Below, one piece after another: positions 1-5,279 of a stretch of DNA of 5,370 nt. The notes below the pieces were generated by a model. That model did no database searches. It saw nothing but the letters and a program-made list of their open reading frames with translations, and was not told the origin of the DNA. The stretch is from Eubacterium sp. (GTDB lineage: Bacteria > Bacillota > Clostridia > Peptostreptococcales > Anaerovoracaceae): the NCBI GenBank assembly GCA_017419895.1, contig JAFOKI010000206.1, positions 1 to 5,370 on the forward strand, read 5' to 3'. Position numbers and translations under genes: made by a program. Positions within the stretch are counted from its first letter, which is position 1, and each line of letters begins with the position of its first letter.

Positions 1-1
1 A

Positions 2-529
2 TTCAAGGGGCGCAAACTTGAGACCCCGGCAAACAATGATATAAGGCCAACATCGGATAAGGTGAAAGAAGCGCTGTTCAGCATTCTGATGAATGATATA
101 CCCGGCGCGGTTTGCTGCGATCTTTTCGCGGGAACGGGAAATCTCGGGCTGGAAGCTATCTCGCGCGGAGCGGAGCTTTGTTATTTCTGCGATAACAGCA
201 GGGAAGCCGTAGGTATAATAAGAAGAAATATCACACACTGTGGCGCGGAAGACAGATCTGTAGTACTCACTGGAGATTTCAGGAAAACACTTGCCAAGAT
301 ACACGGCAAGGTCGATATATTTTTTGTTGACCCGCCTTACAAAGCAGGAGTTTACGAGGATGTGCTGTCTGCCATCGATTCTCTTGATTTATTATCCGTA
401 AACGGTATAATAATAGCGGAAAGAGAGTCGAGAACGCTGCTTCCGGAAAGAGCCGGGAGCCTTGTTAAGGTAAAAGAAAGACGCTATGGTAAGACATGCC
501 TCGACTTATATATGAGAGAAGATGAGTAA
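2..529 (+). CDS. rsmD: 16S rRNA (guanine(966)-N2)-methyltransferase RsmD, 5'-truncated by window edge
   Basis: RsmD uses S-adenosylmethionine to methylate N2 of G966 in 16S rRNA during 30S assembly in the cytoplasm. The frame is already open at base 2 and reads FKGRKLETP followed by RPTSDKVKEALFSIL, the usual RsmD N-terminal signature. The GTG at 62 is therefore an internal Val codon, not the start. The visible part is 175 residues; the family is usually about 180-190, so only about ten residues (typically MRIISG-like) are missing. The SAM-binding motif I is DLFAGTGNLG at visible residues 40-49, and the catalytic motif IV DPPY is at 110-113. The stop overlaps the coaD start by 8 bp (ATGAGTAA), so the two are probably co-translated. 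The rsmD-coaD pairing is widespread in bacteria, which supports both calls. Nothing looks broken. Confidence 0.95.
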   Translation, partial: FKGRKLETPANNDIRPTSDKVKEALFSILMNDIPGAVCCDLFAGTGNLGLEAISRGAELCYFCDNSREAVGIIRRNITHCGAEDRSVVLTGDFRKTLAKIHGKVDIFFVDPPYKAGVYEDVLSAIDSLDLLSVNGIIIAERESRTLLPERAGSLVKVKERRYGKTCLDLYMREDE

Positions 530-1022
530 AGCGCTTTACACGGGTTCGTTCGACCCTATAACGAACGGACATCTCGACATCATCAGACGTGCTTCACATA
601 TGTTTGATGAACTCGTCGTTGGTGTAATCGTCAATCCGCGTAAAAACTGTCTTTTCACCAAGGAAGAACGCGCGGAAATGATCAGGGAGATCACTTCGGA
701 TCTTCCGAATGTGACGGTCGACTGTTTTCAGGGGCTTCTCGCAGATTATGCAAATGAGAACAAGTTCGACGCAGTGATAAGGGGTCTGAGGGCAACATCC
801 GATTTCGAATACGAGATCCAGATGGCTCAGATGAATGCCCATCTTTTCAGGGACGGCACTGATTCGGTATTTCTTATGACAAGCCCGGAATACTCGTTTA
901 TCAGTTCGACCATGATCAAGGAAGTTGTGTCGCTTGGAGGCGATGTGACCGGACTTGTACCCGAGTGTATTCTAAAAAGAATGATTGAACGTTATAAAAT
1001 GCTTAATGGGGGAACGAAATGA
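522..1022 (+). CDS. coaD: Phosphopantetheine adenylyltransferase (PPAT)
   Basis: CoaD transfers AMP from ATP to 4'-phosphopantetheine to give dephospho-CoA, the penultimate step of coenzyme A synthesis; the bacterial enzyme is a cytoplasmic hexamer. At 166 aa it is a normal full-length bacterial PPAT (about 159-170). The N-terminus reads YTGSFDPITNGH, with the nucleotidyltransferase-superfamily TNGH at residues 14-17. Other family blocks are Lys41 in NPRKNCLFT (phosphopantetheine-binding position), RGLRATSDFEYE at 87-98, and the ISSTMIKE signature at 127-134. The ATG at 522 lies inside the end of rsmD and follows a purine-rich GAGAGAAG stretch that could serve as a modest ribosome binding site. 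The stop overlaps the next start in an ATGA (1019-1022). All hallmark residues I can place are present. Confidence 0.97.
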   Translation: MSKALYTGSFDPITNGHLDIIRRASHMFDELVVGVIVNPRKNCLFTKEERAEMIREITSDLPNVTVDCFQGLLADYANENKFDAVIRGLRATSDFEYEIQMAQMNAHLFRDGTDSVFLMTSPEYSFISSTMIKEVVSLGGDVTGLVPECILKRMIERYKMLNGGTK

Positions 1023-1597
1023 CAGTAATTGAATTGCTCGACGAACTTGAAGATATCGTCGATACCGCGTCAGCGGTACCTCTCACCGGAAGGATCGTAG
1101 TTGAAAAGAATGAGATCCTCGATCTCGTCGGCGACATAAAGAGAAGCCTTCCTGATGATGTCAAACAGGCTCAGTGGCTGAGAAATGAGCAGGATCGTAT
1201 TCTTAACGACGCGAAGCAGGAATACGAAAAGCTTTTGCTTGAAGCCAAGAAACAGGCTGATTCAATGGTTGACAACCATGAGATTACACTGAAAGCCAAG
1301 AAACAGGCTGAACAGGTCAATGCATCGGCTGATGATTATTCAAGACAGATGAAGATGCGCACATATGATTATCTCGACAAGATGATCTATGATATGCAGA
1401 CAAAGATGCAGACAATCCAGGAAAAGTATTTCAACGATCTTTACAATTACTGCGATAAACAGTTCGAAATGATCGAAGAAGAACTGCAGAAGAACAGGAA
1501 CGAACTCAAACAGATGGCTTCACGCACATCTATGGGTGAAGACTGGGTTTACGAGAACGATGCCGAGGAAAGAGAAGCCGGAGGCTCCGCCGAGTGA
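1019..1597 (+). CDS. Uncharacterised coiled-coil protein, resembling clostridial 'ATPase'/F0-b- or DivIVA-like annotations
   Basis: I do not recognise a characterised function. The 192-aa product is highly charged, has no signal peptide or membrane segment, and carries no Walker or other catalytic motif, so 'ATPase' labels given to similar proteins are not supported here. Residues 1-50 form a short N-terminal segment (IELLDELEDIVDTA, then VPLTGRIVVEKNEILDLV and SLPDDVKQAQWL) reminiscent of the N-terminal part of a family often found beside coaD and ylbM in Clostridia. Residues about 55-170 are rich in Glu, Lys, Gln and Ala and predicted by eye to be long helix or coiled coil, with AKKQA at 76-80 and again at 93-97. 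The tail (175-192) is acidic. ATG at 1019 overlaps the coaD stop by 4 bp and has GGGGGA at 1008-1013. Its stop overlaps the tmcAL GTG by 4 bp. A structural or scaffolding role is inference from shape only. Confidence 0.85.
   Translation: MTVIELLDELEDIVDTASAVPLTGRIVVEKNEILDLVGDIKRSLPDDVKQAQWLRNEQDRILNDAKQEYEKLLLEAKKQADSMVDNHEITLKAKKQAEQVNASADDYSRQMKMRTYDYLDKMIYDMQTKMQTIQEKYFNDLYNYCDKQFEMIEEELQKNRNELKQMASRTSMGEDWVYENDAEEREAGGSAE
1242..1311 (+). repeat. Exact 19-nt in-frame direct repeat inside the coiled-coil gene
   Basis: The sequence AAGCCAAGAAACAGGCTGA occurs at 1242-1260 and again at 1293-1311, offset by 51 nt (17 codons) and in frame. It encodes AKKQA at residues 76-80 and 93-97, with the next residue Asp in one copy and Glu in the other. 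Flanking bases differ, so the identity is limited to this core. It may be a remnant of a small internal duplication or convergent use of the same codons in a repetitive helix. Confidence 0.8.
1580..1584 (+). promoter_or_regulatory. Ribosome binding site selecting the GTG start of tmcAL
   Basis: GGAGG lies within the 3' end of the coiled-coil gene, nine bases before GTG 1594. The protein reads directly into the conserved VGITAEFDPFHEGH block, so this GTG is the natural start and no upstream extension is needed. Confidence 0.75.
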
Positions 1598-2742
1598 GAA
1601 CTGTCGGCATAACAGCTGAATTCGATCCTTTTCACGAAGGTCACAAATATCTGATCGATTCTGTCAGGTCCGCAGGAGCGGATCGGGTAATCGCCGTGAT
1701 GAGCGGCGATTTTACCCAGCGCGGTACACCGGCGCTCTGTTCCAAATGGGAAAGGGCAAAGGCTGCGCTTGAAGGCGGAGTCGATCTTGTTATTGAACTT
1801 CCCGCGGTTTTTGCATGTGCAGGAGCGTCGTATTTTGCTAAAGGCGCATCGGAGATCCTTGCAGGTACCGAAGTGGTGGATACAATAGCTTTCGGATCTG
1901 AATCAGGTGATGCGGAAGCTCTTGTGCGTGCTGCAGGTTTCCTGACAAAGTGCGAACATGTGCTGACTGTAAGGATCGCGGAACTATCAAAGCTCGGTAT
2001 GAGTTATCCTGCAGCGCGTGAAAAAGCGGTGCTCGAATTTGATAAAGAAACAGATATTTCACTAATAAGCGAGCCGAACAACATACTGGCAATCGAATAC
2101 ATAAAGGCTGTCCGGAAGATTACAGATAATATAGATTTCTTTACGGTGAGGCGTTCCGGAAACGCGCATGCTGTCACAGCTTCGAAGCTCAGGGAAGAAG
2201 CACGCCTCAGGAGTCCGGAAAGATTTAAACGCGCGGACGATTTGTTCTATAAGATTTTGGTCTGGAAGACCTTGGAGATGTCAGAAGACGATATAGATCA
2301 AATCGCATCGGCATCAGCTGGACTCGGAAGAAAACTAAAAAAAGAAATAAGAAATGCATCTTCACTGGAAAAACTGATAGAGCTTGTAAAGTCAAAGGGA
2401 TTTACCGAGACCAGGGTCAGGCGGCTTCTCACGCAGACAGTGCTTGGAATAACAAAGCATGATATGTCTTCATGCCTGCCGTATATACGCGTCCTTGCCG
2501 CAAATGGGACCGGACGTGAATTGATGAGGGAAATAACAGACCGCTCAGCTCTTCCTGTGATCCGTAATATAAACAGGGAGAAAGGGGATAAGCCCGAACA
2601 CCCGGAGATATCGCGGACGCTCGAAATAGAGGAACGTGCAGTCGATCTTTTCCTTCTGTTAAACGATAAAGATCTCTATGCAGATGCTGAGTTTGCGTCA
2701 AAGCCTTATATTTGGGACGAGATTCATATTGTGACAGCATGA
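1594..2742 (+). CDS. tmcAL: tRNA(Met) cytidine acetate ligase TmcAL (YlbM-type nucleotidyltransferase)
   Basis: TmcAL (Bacillus YlbM) makes N4-acetylcytidine at the wobble base of elongator tRNA-Met, using acetate and ATP through an acetyl-AMP intermediate, which aids accurate AUG decoding. The 382-aa protein begins with the family block VGITAEFDPFHEGH, with HEGH at residues 14-17. It continues with VMSGDFTQRGTPAL at 35-48, KWERA at 51-55, VDLVIELP at 63-70, FGSE at 100-103, EPNNILAIEYIKA at 160-172 and the AHAVTASKLRE loop at 191-201. A helical C-terminal domain with RVRRLLTQTVLGI (274-286) follows. It is somewhat shorter than the roughly 400-415 aa common in the family, the difference lying mainly at the C-terminus. 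GTG start, 4-bp overlap with the upstream gene. No clear intrinsic terminator follows it. Function is by family assignment. Confidence 0.93.
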   Translation: MRTVGITAEFDPFHEGHKYLIDSVRSAGADRVIAVMSGDFTQRGTPALCSKWERAKAALEGGVDLVIELPAVFACAGASYFAKGASEILAGTEVVDTIAFGSESGDAEALVRAAGFLTKCEHVLTVRIAELSKLGMSYPAAREKAVLEFDKETDISLISEPNNILAIEYIKAVRKITDNIDFFTVRRSGNAHAVTASKLREEARLRSPERFKRADDLFYKILVWKTLEMSEDDIDQIASASAGLGRKLKKEIRNASSLEKLIELVKSKGFTETRVRRLLTQTVLGITKHDMSSCLPYIRVLAANGTGRELMREITDRSALPVIRNINREKGDKPEHPEISRTLEIEERAVDLFLLLNDKDLYADAEFASKPYIWDEIHIVTA

Positions 2743-2808
2743 CTCCTATATATTGATGGTTTTTTCGGTAAAAACACAAGAAATCGTTGAATTTCTGAAA
2801 GATTATTG

Positions 2809-2837
2809 TTGACATTTAGCTTTTTCAAGTGTAATAT
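2809..2837 (+). promoter_or_regulatory. Sigma-A-type promoter for rpmF
   Basis: A perfect -35 hexamer TTGACA (2809-2814) is followed after exactly 17 bp by TAATAT (2832-2837), which matches four of six positions of TATAAT. Transcription would begin near 2844, giving a leader of about 65 nt before the rpmF start. The region between tmcAL and rpmF is A+T rich, as expected for a promoter. The exact -10 is uncertain because the local sequence TAATATATAT allows neighbouring registers. Confidence 0.7.
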
Positions 2838-2859
2838 ATATCCGTTGACATTAAAATTC

Positions 2860-2887
2860 TATCCTTATGGGATTTTATATAAGGATA
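2860..2887 (+). promoter_or_regulatory. Leader stem-loop (9-bp perfect inverted repeat) upstream of rpmF
   Basis: TATCCTTAT (2860-2868) is exactly complementary to ATAAGGATA (2879-2887), with a 10-nt loop between. It lies in the predicted rpmF leader and ends seven bases before the Shine-Dalgarno sequence. The TCCTT in its left arm (2862-2866) could alternatively pair with AAGGA of the Shine-Dalgarno site (2895-2899), so two exclusive folds are possible. It is not followed by a U-tract, so it is not an intrinsic terminator. A regulatory role is inference. Confidence 0.5.
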
Positions 2888-2894
2888 ACTGTGG

Positions 2895-2902
2895 AAGGAG
2901 GT
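2895..2902 (+). promoter_or_regulatory. Very strong ribosome binding site for rpmF
   Basis: AAGGAGGT is fully complementary to the conserved 16S rRNA 3' end and stands seven bases before ATG 2910. It fixes the start of L32 and rejects the out-of-frame reading that opens at 2867. Such strength fits the high demand for a ribosomal protein. Confidence 0.9.
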
Positions 2903-2909
2903 ACAGAGA

Positions 2910-3089
2910 ATGGCAGTTCCCAAGAGAAGAACTTCAAGTGCAAGAAGAGACAAGAGAAGATCCCCGAATATGAAAATGCATGCTCCCGGCATCTCGATTT
3001 GTCCGCAGTGTCATCAGCCGAAGCTTCCTCACAGAGTTTGCCCCAACTGCAACTACTATGATGGAAAGGCTGTAGTAACAGAGGCATAA
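2910..3089 (+). CDS. rpmF: Large-subunit ribosomal protein bL32, zinc-ribbon (C+) form
   Basis: bL32 is a small basic protein of the 50S subunit. The 59-aa product starts [18 protein letters not shown], the standard L32 N-terminus, followed by a basic stretch and [12 protein letters not shown]. Four cysteines at residues 31, 34, 44 and 47 form two CxxC pairs nine residues apart, the zinc-binding form rather than the Cys-free paralogue used by many bacteria under zinc limitation. The ending [11 protein letters not shown] is typical, and 59 aa is the normal size. It has its own promoter, a strong ribosome binding site and a terminator, so it appears monocistronic here. In many Firmicutes and proteobacteria a YceD/DUF177 gene precedes rpmF; no such reading frame fits the 167 bp between tmcAL and rpmF. 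Nor does plsX follow. Confidence 0.97.
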   Translation: MAVPKRRTSSARRDKRRSPNMKMHAPGISICPQCHQPKLPHRVCPNCNYYDGKAVVTEA

Positions 3090-3103
3090 GAAGCAAATAT
3101 GAG

Positions 3104-3128
3104 ACAGGCTCGAGAGAGCCTGTTTTTT
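3104..3128 (+). terminator. Intrinsic terminator of rpmF
   Basis: ACAGGCTC (3104-3111) and GAGCCTGT (3116-3123) form a perfect 8-bp stem closed by a GAGA (GNRA-type) tetraloop and followed by a run of six T (3123-3128). It begins 14 bases after the rpmF stop. This is close to an ideal rho-independent terminator and separates rpmF from the asd unit. Confidence 0.93.
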
Positions 3129-3138
3129 ATTGGAAAAC

Positions 3139-3167
3139 TTGTATTTTCAACAAAAAAGAAGTATAAT
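3139..3167 (+). promoter_or_regulatory. Sigma-A-type promoter for asd
   Basis: A consensus TATAAT (3162-3167) is preceded after 17 bp by TTGTAT (3139-3144), which keeps the TTG of the -35 element but only three of six bases overall. The promoter sits just past the rpmF terminator. Transcription would begin near 3174, leaving a leader of about 75 nt, too short for a lysine riboswitch (about 170 nt or more). Confidence 0.7.
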
Positions 3168-3198
3168 TAATAAGATTGAAATTCATTGATATAAAAGC

Positions 3199-3228
3199 TG
3201 CGCATGCGGCATTTTGGATGCATGCACA
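3199..3228 (+). promoter_or_regulatory. Palindrome pair / possible stem-loop in the asd leader
   Basis: Two self-complementary octamers share the core GCATGC: CGCATGCG at 3201-3208 and TGCATGCA at 3219-3226, centres 18 bp apart. In RNA the arms 3199-3207 and 3220-3228 can pair over nine positions with one C-A mismatch and a 12-nt loop. The element lies between the predicted start of transcription and the ribosome binding site at 3239-3244. It could be an RNA hairpin or a paired operator; the sequence alone does not decide. Confidence 0.4.
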
Positions 3229-3249
3229 TGAGCTGCACGGAGGTATAAA

Positions 3250-4344
3250 ATGAGAACATTCGACAAAAAGTTCAGAGTCGGTATCGTAGGCGGAACAGGC
3301 ATGGTCGGACAGCGTTTTATCGCTTTGCTTGAAAACCATCCCTGGTTTGAAGTAACTGCAATCGCGGCAAGTGCGAGAAGCGCCGGAAGGACATATGAGG
3401 AAGCTGCAGGCAAGAGATGGAAACTCCAGACTCCGATGCCTGAAGCAGTCAAGAATATAATGGTACAGGACGCTTCCGATGTGGAAGGCGTAACAAAAGA
3501 CGTCGATTTTGTTTTCAGCGCAGTAGATATGACAAAGGAAGCTATACGCGCGATAGAAGATGAATACGCCAAGACAGAAACTCCTGTAGTATCCAACAAC
3601 AGCGCTCACCGCTGGACTCCTGATGTACCAATGGTGGTACCTGAGATCAACGATGATCATTATGAAGTCATCGAGTACCAGAAAAAACGACTTGGTACCA
3701 AGAAAGGCTTTGTTGCGGTTAAACCCAACTGCTCGATCCAGTGCTATGTTCCGGCGCTTGCTGCTTGGAAGGAATTCGGACCGGAAAGAGTTGTAGTTTC
3801 TACATATCAGGCTATTTCGGGAGCGGGCAAGACCTTTGCCGACTGGCCGGAGATGGTAGAAAACATCATTCCTTATATCGGAGGAGAGGAAGAAAAGAGT
3901 GAACAGGAACCCCTCAGGATATTCGGACATATTGAAAACGGTGAGATTGTTAAGGCTGACGGTCCGATAATCACGAGCCAGTGCATAAGAGTACCTGTGC
4001 TCGAAGGTCACACGGCTACCGTATTCATCGATCTTAAAGAAGACCCGGGGAAAGAAGTACTTATCGAGAAACTTAACAGTTTCAGGGGATTCCCGCAGGA
4101 AGCCGATCTTCCGAGCGCTCCGAAACAATTCATCAAGTATCTCGAAGAAGACAATCGTCCGCAGGTCAAGCTCGATGCCTACTATGAGAACGGATTCGGC
4201 GTGACATTCGGAAGACTGAGAAAAGATATCATATTCGACTACAAGTTCGTCGGACTCGCGCACAATACTGTAAGAGGCGCGGCCGGTGGCGCGGTGCTTT
4301 CTGCTGAGGCTCTTGTTGAAAAAGGCTACATCACATTCAAGTAA
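3250..4344 (+). CDS. asd: Aspartate-semialdehyde dehydrogenase, fungal/archaeal-type class
   Basis: Asd reduces beta-aspartyl phosphate to aspartate semialdehyde with NADPH, the branch point to diaminopimelate (cell wall), lysine, threonine and methionine. The 364-aa protein opens with a Rossmann dinucleotide-binding motif, VGIVGGTGMVGQRF (residues 10-23). The catalytic cysteine is Cys161 in VKPNCSIQ. QAISGAGK at 187-194 carries the active-site Gln188. CIRVPVLEGHTAT at 245-257 supplies the substrate-binding Arg247 and the catalytic His254, seven apart as in characterised enzymes. Features such as NNSAHRWTPDVPMVVPEIN (116-134) and IPYIGGEEEKSEQEP (207-221) place it in the class first described from yeast and archaea rather than the E. 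coli-type class. It starts at ATG 3250 behind GGAGGT (3239-3244). No defect is visible. Confidence 0.96.
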   Translation: MRTFDKKFRVGIVGGTGMVGQRFIALLENHPWFEVTAIAASARSAGRTYEEAAGKRWKLQTPMPEAVKNIMVQDASDVEGVTKDVDFVFSAVDMTKEAIRAIEDEYAKTETPVVSNNSAHRWTPDVPMVVPEINDDHYEVIEYQKKRLGTKKGFVAVKPNCSIQCYVPALAAWKEFGPERVVVSTYQAISGAGKTFADWPEMVENIIPYIGGEEEKSEQEPLRIFGHIENGEIVKADGPIITSQCIRVPVLEGHTATVFIDLKEDPGKEVLIEKLNSFRGFPQEADLPSAPKQFIKYLEEDNRPQVKLDAYYENGFGVTFGRLRKDIIFDYKFVGLAHNTVRGAAGGAVLSAEALVEKGYITFK

Positions 4345-4355
4345 ATAACGGATCC

Positions 4356-4380
4356 GCTGCCCGCTCTCCAGACCGGGCAG
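4356..4380 (+). terminator. Hairpin between asd and uppP; weak terminator or attenuator candidate
   Basis: CTGCCCG (4357-4363) and CGGGCAG (4374-4380) form a perfect 7-bp G+C-rich stem, extendable by a G-U pair, with a 10-nt loop, 12 bases after the asd stop. The following bases TTCTGTTACTTC are only mildly T-rich, so termination is probably partial. It may reduce readthrough into uppP or stabilise the 3' end of asd mRNA. No convincing promoter lies between it and uppP. Confidence 0.5.
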
Positions 4381-4402
4381 TTCTGTTACTTCATACATTG
4401 AC

Positions 4403-4407
4403 GGAGG
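4403..4407 (+). promoter_or_regulatory. Ribosome binding site selecting the TTG start of uppP
   Basis: GGAGG stands six bases before TTG 4414. An in-frame TGA at 4399-4401 blocks any upstream start, and TTG is the only usable start codon between that stop and the conserved membrane sequence. Confidence 0.85.
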
Positions 4408-4413
4408 ATACAT

Positions 4414-5253
4414 TTGAGTTATATACAAGCAATAATACTGGGATTATTACAGGGGCTCGCTGAGTTTTTGCCGATAAGCAGTTCGGGACATCTTGCTGTT
4501 GCACAGCATTTTTTCGGTGTTGAAGAGAGCAATGTGCTGCTTTTTACGGTGCTTCTACATGTCGGAACACTGATTTCTGTATTCATAATGTACAGAAAAG
4601 ACATATGGGAGCTGATCAAAGAACTCATAATAACGATCAAGGATCTTGTGACCGGGAAAGGACTTAGACTCGAGGAACGTCCCTACAGAAAACTTGGGGT
4701 ATTTATAATAATCGCAACGATTCCGACCGCGCTTATCGGGATCCTTTTCGAGGACAAATTCGAAAGCCTGTATGGGAATATAATATTTATAGGTATAGGT
4801 TTTCTGATTACAGGTACGTTGTTATACGTATCGGAGAGACTCGGAAAAGCCAGAAATGATCTTGACAGGATGAATATGAGAAATGCCGTTTTCATCGGTA
4901 TCATGCAGGGAATAGCGATTTGTCCGGGTGTTTCGCGTTCGGGTTCGACCATGTTCGGCGGTCTGATCACGGGGCTCAAAAGAGAACTTGCAGTCAGATT
5001 CGCGTTCCTTATCTCAATCCCGTCGATACTCGGATCCGCGGTGCTTGAACTTCCAAAAGCTCTTAAACAAGGCATCGAACCGTCTTTTGCCGGTCCGATA
5101 ATTGTTGGAATGGTCGTTGCGGCTGTCAGCGGCATCCTTGCGATCAAGCTCATGATAAAAGTCGTGACTGATCAGAAATTGAAGTATTTCTCATATTATG
5201 TATGGGCGCTCGGCGTCTTTGTTATCATATGGGGAGCGGTAACGCTCAGATAA
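4414..5253 (+). CDS. uppP: Undecaprenyl-diphosphatase UppP (BacA family)
   Basis: UppP is an integral membrane phosphatase that converts undecaprenyl diphosphate to undecaprenyl phosphate, the lipid carrier for peptidoglycan and other envelope polymers; overproduction in other species gives bacitracin resistance. The 279-aa length is normal (about 260-290). The first signature is QGLAEFLPISSSGH at residues 13-26, with Gln13 and Glu17 of the (E/Q)xxxE motif, the Ser cluster and His26. The second is PGVSRSGST at 171-179, with Arg175 the phosphate-binding arginine. Several hydrophobic segments are visible (about 1-12, 41-60, 94-112, 122-140, 195-212, 227-250, 260-277), as expected for a polytopic protein. 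TTG start. It follows asd by 69 bp and probably depends on readthrough from the asd promoter. The next gene starts 26 bp downstream. Confidence 0.96.
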   Translation: MSYIQAIILGLLQGLAEFLPISSSGHLAVAQHFFGVEESNVLLFTVLLHVGTLISVFIMYRKDIWELIKELIITIKDLVTGKGLRLEERPYRKLGVFIIIATIPTALIGILFEDKFESLYGNIIFIGIGFLITGTLLYVSERLGKARNDLDRMNMRNAVFIGIMQGIAICPGVSRSGSTMFGGLITGLKRELAVRFAFLISIPSILGSAVLELPKALKQGIEPSFAGPIIVGMVVAAVSGILAIKLMIKVVTDQKLKYFSYYVWALGVFVIIWGAVTLR

Positions 5254-5268
5254 AACTCTGACAGAAAC

Positions 5269-5272
5269 GGAG
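5269..5272 (+). promoter_or_regulatory. Ribosome binding site for the truncated 3'-end gene
   Basis: GGAG lies seven bases before TTG 5280. Two frames stay open to the window end; the other starts at TTG 5275, only two bases from this site, which is too close. The spacing favours the 5280 frame. Confidence 0.6.
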
Positions 5273-5279
5273 TATTGCA

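Noticed and set aside
62..64. GTG as start of rsmD
   Set aside because: Conserved RsmD sequence continues upstream in the same frame to base 2, so this is an internal Val codon.
2759..2796. Small inverted repeats after tmcAL (GTTTTT/AAAAAC at 2759-2775 and AGAAAT/ATTTCT at 2779-2796) as a terminator
   Set aside because: Stems are short and A+T only or nearly so, and neither is followed by a T-run; I see no convincing terminator here.
2429..2815. Minus-strand 128-codon frame over the end of tmcAL and the rpmF promoter
   Set aside because: It is a shadow of tmcAL coding sequence with no recognisable domain, and its start lies in the rpmF -35 element.
2867..3061. Plus-strand 64-codon frame starting in the rpmF leader
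   Set aside because: Out of frame with L32, which is unmistakable from 2910; the start lies in the leader hairpin with no ribosome binding site.
3174..3249. Lysine riboswitch upstream of asd
   Set aside because: The leader is only about 75 nt and lacks the conserved lysine-box core elements; too short for the known fold.
4399..4427. TTGACG-N17-TATACA promoter-like pair at the start of uppP
   Set aside because: Transcription would begin near 4434, inside uppP and after its ribosome binding site, so it cannot serve this gene's start.
3127..4428. Long minus-strand open frame (433 codons) covering all of asd
   Set aside because: It mirrors asd codon structure, lacks a plausible ribosome binding site, resembles no family I recognise, and asd has full catalytic motifs on the + strand.
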